DNA of 64,000 nucleotides from Paraspadella gotoi (Eukaryota; Chaetognatha): NCBI GenBank assembly GCA_051294375.1, contig CM119265.1, positions 716,089 to 780,088 of the forward strand, read 5' to 3'. Shown piece by piece: positions 54,947 to 64,000 of this stretch (position 1 is its first letter; each line of letters starts with the position of its first letter). The notes under the pieces were generated by a model. It saw only the letters and a program-made list of their open reading frames with translations, ran no database searches and was not told where the DNA came from. The position numbers and the translations under genes were made by a program.

Positions 54947-57900
54947 CTAACAATAAGGGACATTGGCAATTCATATTTCATCCTTCGGTGTAACACCAAG
55001 GGCGCTCCTCTAGATTTGGAGGGATTTCTGCATGTAATTCCTTGTAACGTCCCTCCCACGCGGTCGGGAAGACGGAAATAAAAAAATATTTAGGTTTTAT
55101 AAAAACAATAGAACATCGCATTTTAATTTCACATTCAATAACTAATTAAATACCTATGAATTGGAATGGTGATTTAAATTTATGCAGCGCATCGCTTTAT
55201 TCAACTTTATTATTCTGTCATCAAATAGAATCATAACAATTGAAACATTTGAAGAGACAGTATTATTTATTAATGTGTTAGTGACAGAACCGTTCAATAT
55301 AAGCAGTCTGAGCTTTCGGATCAGGCTGTACAACATGTATCAGGCGGGTTAGCGCCACCGTCCCTCTTAAACTGCCAGACGACCACCGGGCTAGAAACCC
55401 CGGACCTATTGGGTTGGGAGCGAATGACTTGCCTCCGGCACCAATGGCCGCTGCATGAACGGTTGGTGGATTTTTAGTCCACCATACATCCCCCCTCCCG
55501 TAGGGAGAAATCTTGTTGCGTCTCCTTCAGTGAATTGTTGTTGTTGGTGGAAAGTTCGTCACCAAGTTGAGGCTGTCGCCTGATGTGTTGTGGGCGGAAA
55601 GTGACATCGCCAGGTTGAGGGCATGTCGGCTGAGAGTGTTGTTGTTGCTGTTGTGTTCGGAAGTCGGCTCACCAATGAAGAGACAGTAATTATTATTAAT
55701 GTGTTAGTGACAGAACCGTTCAATATAAGCAGTCCCTGAGCTTTTCGGATTCAGGCTGTAACACCATGTTACAGGCGGGTTAAGCGCCCCGTCCCTCTTA
55801 ACTGCCAGAACGACACACCGGGTTAGAACCCCGGACCTTTGGGTTGGGAGGCGAAATGACTTGCCTCCGGCACGCAATGGCCGCTGATGAACGGTTGGTG
55901 GATTTTAGTCGCACCATCATTATTTGAAACATATACCACTTCATTAAATAGGAAGCCCAGGTACTCTGAGCGTGAACCCAAGCCTGTCCAAAGTCGGGGC
56001 AAGATAGCTTAATTTATTAAATGAATGAGTAATTTATGTTAATTTTACCAAATTCATATGATTACAAATTTCTAAAATTTCTGAACAACTTACTTTCTCC
56101 GGATTCCATTTTTGGTGAACGAGATTTTCCACCAATCTTGACACGTTTTTTCCATTTCCTGGTTTTTTTGAAATTTCCGGCGTAGTGAGGCCAACACCTC
56201 CCGGTAACATTCCATGCCTTATGTCGTAGAGATTCCTTTTATATTTTGACTTTCTTGGTCTTTTTCTCTCTCCTCTCTCTCTGTCTTTATCTTTATCTCT
56301 TTCTTTCTCTTTCTCATCCTCTCCTCATCTTTCTAATCGAAATACATACTAGCAAAAAATAAAATATTAAATGAGCCAGTACTAATGACCCAAATTATTG
56401 TACTATTTTTTATGATTGAACATGGAATGCAGTACAGTTTTTTATTTTCCTAGAAAAAAGTTTATTTATTCAAGTTCTATTCTGTCGAAAGGGATTTATT
56501 AATAATTGAATACTACTGCTATTTAATAAAAAAACTTTCATTTTTGAAATTAGTACGATTACACATTGATTTAAAATCGGAATTTAAAAAATGAAAAAAA
56601 AACCCTTGAGACTTCAATTGATCGGAAAGAGCTTTTCACCTTCGCAAATGTATAGTGAATCGACACAAGTTTTTGAATACGCGCACACGATCACCTTCGA
56701 TGCCCACTGGCGCTCCGCAATCCACTTCCAATTTCGGGTGATAATATAGAAATAGTACTGCCCAATTTTCATCCGTTTTAACAGTTTCCTCTCATTTTAA
56801 AGTCGACCTTTCCAATTCTCAACCGCACGAAATGGGAAATATTTCAACAAGATTTTAAGGAATCAACACGTTCCAATTCTCACATGCCGACCTGAAAAAG
56901 AAAAAAAAAGGATATTTTGGGTCATATTATCCAGGGATTCTTATTTTCACCATGGCAATTTAGAACGATCCCATTACATTGGTTATATTATTATATGCCT
57001 GTTTAAACATAAGGTTTTATGAATTTTATACCATCAACATAAAGAATTTTGTATTTATTCAATAAGGACCTCTTCTTTCTTAGATAATAAATAGCAATAT
57101 CCTAAAGTAATTATTTTTATATATACGCGGTTTCTTTTCAAACTGCAATTGTTCCCTCCTATTGACGCGGGGCCAGCCTATATCAATGGGGAGGGTCAGA
57201 AGTTTATTTGAGAACTTTTCAATTGGAACTTTATACATTTCTGGAGAAAAACTTTTCAATGAACAAATTTCTAAATTGGCTCCAAGCACTAATAGTAAAT
57301 ATTTTTTAAATATATATTTTAAAATAAGAAAATGTCAAATAATTTTTATCTTTTTTTTTTAAAAGCGATTCCGAAAGTTGTCTCAAACGAGTATATTTCT
57401 TTTTTCAATATTTTGATGATAAGTGCGGGATTAAAATTAGGAAAATCCTTAAAAACTATCATTATTATCATCTTAAATCGAAAATTGTATACAGTGTTTT
57501 CCTTATTTTATAAAATAAAACATTAAAATTTTTTTGTAAAAAGTTCTAAATTATAATTTTTGGTAATTATTGATTTTTTGAGACAGATCAGAATCAAAAT
57601 AAAAAACATTCATATATAAAAAAATTACTTTATAATTTATAAGAATTTACATAGAAAATTAAGAAATTCAGTACACTTTGCCAAAGAATATTTTAACACG
57701 AATAAGAAATACCGTTAAACGATTTGTTAATGCTGTTCCCATTAAAAATTTGAATTTGGTCGGGCTTTACCCTACTTCCTATAAATATTATCAAAATTTT
57801 GACAGTTTAAACATTTTAAATTGTACCCCCCCCCGTCTCCAATGACACTTACTTGTTTCAATTTTTTGAAAAGAGTATTTCCACGCTTGGTTCATCTCTG

Positions 57901-58266
57901 GTCTGGTAGCAAACATTTTTTCTTCACTTGGCAAAAGACAACAAGAACTCATCAACATTACTGGAAAAGTGTTCATTCCCTTATATACTTGTACTTCAAA
58001 TGTATCTGAAAACTGATTTAGAATTAGCTTGATTATATTAATCATAGTATAATATATATTCATAATCATAATCTGATATTATTTTTAAAAATAATTTTTA
58101 AAAAATGGTAAAAAATAAAAAATATTTCAAATAAAGTGATTAGCGTAAAGTGAATTATACCTACTTTGTAAAGTAGGGTATTATCTATTATTTCTTCGTG
58201 AGTAAGATTTCTTGAGGTTAAAGCAAGCCTTGGCAGATAAGAGCTTCTGAATAATTGGGGGTACCT
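54947..58266 (-). pseudogene. Reversed, damaged copy of gene B exons 8-12
   Basis: Exon 12 at 54947-55072, exon 11 at 56094-56217, exon 10 at 56616-56890, exon 9 at about 57853-57961, exon 8 at about 58163-58266. Every exon has frame-breaking indels, and some splice sites are altered. Either an artefactual second copy of gene B or a decayed inverted duplicate. Confidence 0.75.
55250..55917 (-). mobile_element. TRIM, palindrome copy
   Basis: Mirror of 47454-48107, with the same flanking duplication (CATT on the plus strand) and many indels. That the same insertion and duplication occur in both arms shows that the arms are one sequence copied, not independent insertions. Confidence 0.85.
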
Positions 58267-58347
58267 GTTTAAACAATTTTGGTGTTTAAAAAGATTTCTT
58301 CTTTTATTAGTTTTTAAACTTTAAACTATAAACTTTGGCGCTATGCA

Positions 58348-58384
<37 letters not shown>

Positions 58385-58667
58385 TTCGGTTCCATACACG
58401 TCAATTTTCAAAATTAAAACAGATGATTCTCTATTCATTACTCGACATTTCGTCTTCACCTTTTTTCTCTTTTTTTTTAAAGATTTAATTTTTCGTTGTC
58501 AAAATTGAAACGATTCCTAATTCTGACCTGCGAAACATATATTATCAGGTTATGAACTTGAATGACCCAGCAAAGGTTTTTTTATAGTTAATAAAATAGA
58601 TGAAAATAATAAAAAAGTCGATAAAAAAATTAAAAGTTTTCAAGTGAAGGCCTTTTCTTTAAAAATT

Positions 58668-58960
58668 GTTAGTTGCGCCGCGAGTACTCACGGAGCTACA
58701 CGATAAGTCACTTTTCGGTCGGACAGTCGGTAGGTCGGTATGTCAGTCCATCTGTCTGTCCCACTTACTTTAAAAATGCTCACATTGTGAGTCACAATTC
58801 GTCTATAGTTGGTTGCTCATTTTATAAGACAAGAAAAAATCTCGAATATAAGTGACTGCTAGCGCCGCCTTTAGGAAAATCCTAAAACTATAAAGAATGA
58901 AAGATGCACCACGCAAAACTACGGTCACGTGATCACAAAGTAATTGCGGGTAAAATAAAT
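58668..58960 (+). repeat. DR2 dispersed repeat, copy 1
   Basis: AGTTGCGCCGCGAGTACTC, then GGTCGG-type tetranucleotides, CTGTCTGTCCCACTTACTTT, and GTGACTGCTAGCGCCGCC. Matches 60580-60870 in order. Confidence 0.65.
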
Positions 58961-59288
58961 GTGATCACAGGGAAATACACGTGAAAAGAAAATCACTGCG
59001 GTGCAACACATTGGATGAATCGGTCCTGTTTTCTACAGTTTTAATCGCAGTTCAAAACGGAAAAAAAATTGAGTCCGGGAGCTTTTCCTCCGGTTCTCCC
59101 TCTTTTCCTCCCTCTCCTCTCTCCCTCCTGTTATTCTCTTTCCTCCCCTTCTCCCTCTCTCCCTCCCCTTCTCCCTCTATCCCTTCTCTTCTTTTTTTCT
59201 CCCTCTCTCTCTCCCCTTCTCCCTTTATGCTTTCCCTTCTGCCTCATCAATATCAAAATAATAATCAAAAATGAAGATAAACATTAAT

Positions 59289-59329
<41 letters not shown>

Positions 59330-59849
59330 TGCCACGTGCCAAAAAGAGAGAGAGAGAAGGAAATATTCTTAACTCTCGGATGATCACGAACCTTATTAGT
59401 TTCAATTAATACATTTTATTTTTCTGCCAAGAACTTAACATCCAATTATCGATTCTCCAACGAGTAATCAAATATAATTAACTCGATTTTCACCGGAACA
59501 AAAAATTTTCGTTTTTAACCTAAACAAGTTATTCATATTTTGGAATCATATAACCGCAACTAATTTAATATAAAACGAATATAAACCTTTTCTCTGAAAT
59601 GTAAAAGAAGTATTTAAATATCGTACAAAGGATAAAATTTTTTTTTAAATTAACACTTTGACACACTTTGCCGCAACAAAAAAAACAACTTTTGGTTAAT
59701 TTTCCTAAATCTGTTCAACTCATTTTTTTCAATCAGTAGACGAAACCTTTTTTTTTACAAAAAAAAGAAGAAAAAAGTGTTCTGTCTCCAAATCGAATTA
59801 AAGATTTGCATCCAGCCCGCAGAGTTATGACACTCGTGCACCTCTCGTC

Positions 59850-59945
<96 letters not shown>

Positions 59946-60579
59946 GCTTTCCCCGGTTAATCAAACAAGCGAGTCCACGTGTGTTAGAAATACATTTTAA
60001 TAATTTCCCTTCTATAATACATTTACGCTTGAATAAACAAGTTTTGGTATTATTTTTATTTTTAATATTCCCGGGTGGAAGACTTGAAATCTCTTTCTTC
60101 CAAGGTTTAAAAGAAAGATATCTCTCTATTATATTTATGTAATTAGCATATATATTATTTTTTTAGAAAATTCTTTCTCAAAAAGAAGTTTCTACAGTAA
60201 CTAATTTTAGGAAAATATGTTTAAATCCACAAAAATAAAAAGAAAAAACACAATTTAAAGTTAAAAAAAAATAAAAGTTAAATATTTTTCAACTTTAACA
60301 ATTTTCGAATAATAAGATTATCATCCATGAATTTTAAAAATCTTCATCTCGAGAACGAAGATAGTGTTTTATTATCCCTTTTCAATTCTCATTATAAGTT
60401 GACACCCCTGTACTATTGACCCCTCTTCGCTTTTTCCAGATTCACTGTCATTTTTTTTCGTGTTATCCTCTTTCATCATCCATCTTCATAATATTATCCT
60501 CTTTTTGTGTTTTGGTTCACATTATCTTTCACACTAATCCCTTTCATTCTTCCTTAACTCTACTTATTACAGGGTCTTC

Positions 60580-60870
60580 TCCAATAAGTTGCGCCACGAG
60601 AACTTGCGGATCAATTCTATGAGACACTTAAGTCGGTCGGTCGGTCAGTCATTCTGTCCCACTTATGTTGAAAATGTTAATAACTCGATTAATATTTCAT
60701 CATTTTAGTTCATATTTGGTATGACAGTGACTTACCATAAGACCTTTAAAGTGTATATGTATCATACTTGTGAAATCAAGTGATCACATGTTGATTTTGC
60801 TGAACTGACTACTAGCGCTACCTTTTGTTTTTAAAGAAATATAAAAAATAAAAGATTAAATTACGATGCA
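60580..60870 (+). repeat. DR2 dispersed repeat, copy 2
   Basis: AAGTTGCGCCACGAGAACTT, GTCGGTCGGTCGGTCAGTC, CTGTCCCACTTATG, TAATAACTCG and CTGACTACTAGCGCTACC in the same order as copy 1. The GTC[GC] block followed by TGTCCCACTT resembles DR1, so DR1 and DR2 may be distant relatives. Confidence 0.65.
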
Positions 60871-62213
60871 GTGCATGTCAAGTTATAACCCAGAAATATC
60901 TGTGAAAGATAGTCACAAGGGCGGAATAAAGTAAAAACTAAGAGTTCTGTAATATAAATAACGTTAGAGCATCCCTGTGGGATGACGAAAAAAAATTTAA
61001 GATTTTATATATAGTTAATAACATAGAAGCATTTAAAATTTATCCTATTACTATAAATCATGAAAATTTTTTTTCATAATCAGAATTTTTAAAAACGGAT
61101 TCGGTTAGAAAAGTGATTTTATATTACAGAACTCTTAATGATAAAAAGTGATCAATTTTGGCCCACCTTAATAGTCACTGTTGCGCAATACATTGGAATT
61201 AACGTTCTTGTTTTTTTTAAATAGTTCAAAAAATATATGAATAATTGATTTCATTCGTCGCAATTTGAGTGGCATTTACAACTAAAAGAAAAAAGAAAAA
61301 GAACAAAGTTTATCAAATCATCAACGAAGGAAGTAAAAAATTAAAATGAGAATCCTTACCTTTTACTTCATTATAAAAAAAGATATTATCAAGAATATAC
61401 ATTTTTTATACCATTTCTGAGTTCCGCAAAATTATCAAAACGACCAATCATAATTATAAAGAGCACAACAAACATAACAACGACTGAGACTACAAAAACC
61501 GCTACAAGCTACACATACACATTAATAAAATAGTCTTAAGTTAATTTTTTCATCATCACGACCCTGTATGTCATCCTCCTAACGTGAAATCATTTTTCTC
61601 TCACGTCCAACGGTTTCTAATCTTCTAATCTCCTAAGCCTAATCTCCTTATCCTGAAATGTAAACATACTACTATTATTTCCCTAAAAATCTACATTCAA
61701 ATATTGGCCTTATATTCCAAGAACACCCTATTTCATCTTCGTCAAAGATTAGGTTAAAGGCTAGGGTTAAGGTTTAGGTTAGTGTTTAGGATTAGGTTAG
61801 GGCTAAGGATTAAGGTTAATGATTATAGTTAGGGATTAAGTTATAGGTTTTGAAAAATGTTTAAATGAAAAGTTAGAATTAGATTAGGAAACAGAAATGG
61901 GGTATTCTCGGGAAAGAGAGTCCAAAAATTATTTTAAAAATTCGTATATTTTTGTTTCAATAGATTAAAAATTTAAAATATTAACATAAAAAATTTGAAG
62001 CAATTACTATATGTTTATTTACTATATTTTCTAAATGGTATCAACGGACAGATGTCCTGTTCAAAAGACAGGGCTAAATGTCAGACATGACAGAAAGAGA
62101 TACAGATATGATAGACAGAAAGATAGACATACTGACACCAAAAAATGAAAATCTCGTAAAAGTCGGTGAGACTTCGACTGTTTTGGGCAAAAAACTTGAA
62201 CGGCGCCAGGTTT

Positions 62214-62284
<71 letters not shown>

Positions 62285-62794
62285 TGATATTATTCGATTA
62301 AGACTTTGATTATTCGATTTAAAAATGAGAAGAAAAGATGAACAACTCAACCTTAATGAATTTCAACACCCCGAGTTTTAAGATTATATCTTAACACACC
62401 GAAACTTAACTAAATTTTTAATCACCCTGTGACTTAATAGTAAATCTTTAATCTGCACTTGACCTGAATTCTGATCACCCCGAGTTTTAAAATAATTTTT
62501 CGCCACCCTGTGACTTAACGTCTAATCTCCCTACATTACAGCTTCACGTTATCCTTGCAATTTTACATACTGTTCTACTTTTTTCTTTTTATATTAATTA
62601 ATTAGTCTTTTCTCTTATCATTTTTGGAATTCTTTAATTTATTGACTCTTTTTTCTACTGACTCTTTCACCGACGCAATCAGTCACTTGCATATGCGATT
62701 ATCAATCAATCAATCAATGATTCTATCAATAAATCAATCATTCAATTAATCATACATTCAACCAGTCTTTCCCTCTCTCTCTCTATTCTCTCTT

Positions 62795-62833
<39 letters not shown>

Positions 62834-63494
62834 CTATCTTCCAGCTATCTCCATCCTTCCCTCCTCTCTCCTCCATCTCCTCTCTTCCACACTCTCTCTC
62901 TCTTTCTCCTCTCTCTCTCTCTCCTCTCTCTCTCCCTCTCCCAATTCCTCGTCTCTCTCTCTCTCTCTCTCTCTCCCTTCACACACACAAAACGCTCTTC
63001 CACACAGAATATATCTCACTCATCCTTTTCAACTCGAATGAACTCAGACAAACTTCAATATCAATGAAATTGTTCACCAAAAAAAAAAATTGTCAAATGA
63101 AACTCAAAACTTTTTATTTTCTCGACTTCAAAATAATCAAGAGACACATTTTAACATTTTTATCGCATTTAAACTTGTCAGTATAAATAAAAGATTTTAA
63201 TTTTGTAACAAAAGAAATAATGATTTAAGTAAAATTAATCGAAGATTATAATGTTTTTTTAACGCCTGGAAATGAAAATTGATGTCGTTTTTTAGTTTTT
63301 ATTGTTTTTTTTTATTTTTTTTTTATTTTCACGGTTTCAAATTAAGTGTCATTACGACACGATCATAAATTTTAATTTTTTTCTGTCGATTTTTAGTCTA
63401 TTTTTTTGTGATTTTAAACTTCCCTAAAATGATATTCATATACAAATGAATGCCTATTACACACTGAAAAAATAAACTACTGAACAAAAAAACG

Positions 63495-63971
63495 ATGCAT
63501 TCCCGTCTTTGGCTCCTTTCTCTCTCTTCTCTTCTCCTGTTAACGAGTTGCTCCAGCAGAGAAGTGGTCACATGGGACGGTGGAAGAGTCACGTTTACTT
63601 GTCCCCGATTGAGAGAAGACTCCAGCCAGGATGACCCCAGCTCCTACAATGTACATCCCGTTGTAGCAATGAAACGAGACTTCAAAGAAACTGTCATCTT
63701 TGGTCCGAACGCCAACAGCAAGAGTCAAAGGATCGATTGCGTAAACGAGACATCAACAATCTGCAGACAAATTGCAAAAAGGATTCTTCTCTTGGAAACG
63801 AAGAAAGTTGATGGAATCGAACGCTTGACCTTTGTATTTGAAGCGGCGTTGACGGACGGCAACTCCGCGCTGCTCTGTAAAACGACTGCGGGGCTGAGGG
63901 CGCCGCTGGATTCGGGAGATGAAGTGGAATTGACAGTCGTTGCTAAGAGACAGATGCAATTGAAGGTTTGA
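63495..63971 (+). CDS. Secreted Ig-like single-domain protein (or first exon)
   Basis: 158 residues. A signal peptide (MHSRLWLLSLSSLLLLTSCS) is followed by one Ig-like domain: GGRVTFTC with Cys36, an inserted loop with Cys82 and Cys90 that may form its own disulphide, and ALTDGNSALLC with Cys128, ending VELTVVAKR. No transmembrane segment. Base composition is less AT-rich than the surroundings, which supports a real gene. The TGA follows AAG|GTTTGA, so a weak donor could take the stop out and extend the gene beyond the window. I do not recognise a specific family. Confidence 0.65.
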   Translation: MHSRLWLLSLSSLLLLTSCSSREVVTWDGGRVTFTCPRLREDSSQDDPSSYNVHPVVAMKRDFKETVIFGPNANSKSQRIDCVNETSTICRQIAKRILLLETKKVDGIERLTFVFEAALTDGNSALLCKTTAGLRAPLDSGDEVELTVVAKRQMQLKV

Positions 63972-64000
63972 AGTGAAAAAAAGAAGTTATAAAACTTTGA

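Larger units (their letters stand above)
51790..58312 (-). repeat. Right arm of the 6.4-kb palindrome
   Basis: Reverse complement of 45165-51567 with frequent 1-base indels and a few substitutions. It ends within the copy of gene B intron 7 sequence (ACTAATAAAAG...), after which unrelated DNA begins. Confidence 0.85.
58313..63494. other. Intergenic; repeats and microsatellites, no gene seen
   Basis: GA runs at 58349-58384; CT runs at 59850-59942, 62759-62985; GA at 62215-62282; (ATC)n at 59288-59330; TTAGGG-like degenerate stretch at 61745-61850. Pro/Ser-rich frames at 58981-59287 come from pyrimidine-rich sequence. I see no exon-like segment. Confidence 0.6.

Noticed and set aside
58981-59287. 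Pro/Ser-rich proteins
   Set aside because: Two frames of the same CCTCTC-rich stretch are open together; this is low-complexity sequence.

Overview
The window is AT-rich animal DNA. It has spliced genes with GT-AG introns, signal-peptide and extracellular-domain proteins, long CT/GA microsatellites, LTR, hAT, mariner-like and hammerhead-ribozyme retroelements, and a tRNA-like SINE. The sequence points to an invertebrate metazoan; I cannot name the phylum. Two runs of N (21862-21961 and 51568-51592) show it is a scaffold, so linkage across them is inferred by the assembler.

Three members of one gene family lie on the + strand. Gene C (1476-1959) is only the 3' end: two exons of an F5/8-type-C (fucolectin-like) module. 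Gene A (13699-33765) and gene B (37405-48411) are tandem paralogues with the same twelve-exon plan: signal peptide, MACPF pore-forming domain with the signature W-G-T-H-Y-x6-G-G, a furin-like Cys-rich stretch, two EGF domains, two F5/8C modules and a C-terminal kringle. Every module boundary lies on a phase-1 intron, as expected from exon shuffling. The likely job is a secreted effector: carbohydrate or surface binding through the C-terminal modules would direct the MACPF domain to a membrane. This is inference from domains. Exon 2 of gene A carries many 1-base indels in a tract almost identical to gene B; gene B carries two compensating indels.

The rest is repeat. A dispersed family called DR1 here (about 8 copies, ends with GTCGGATCTGC / GCAGATCCGAC, internal 18-bp arrays) is the commonest. 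About ten copies of a CT-rich element carry a minimal type I hammerhead ribozyme on one strand or the other; stem II shows compensatory base-pair changes. Two copies of one hAT element (8-bp duplications ATGTATAA and ATGTATAG) lie within the genes' flanks or introns, one of them inside a ribozyme. A miniature LTR element (TRIM, 235-bp LTR and 187-bp interior) occurs as full and solo copies, and a larger LTR element (30409-32221) has the same primer-binding site and two unidentified ORFs.

From 45165 to 58312 the sequence is one giant imperfect palindrome centred near the 51568 gap. The right arm repeats gene B exons 8-12 in reverse with dense indels. This looks like a fold-back read artefact, although a true inverted duplication is not excluded. 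Beyond 58312 there is about 5 kb of repeats, then a short secreted Ig-like ORF (63495-63971).
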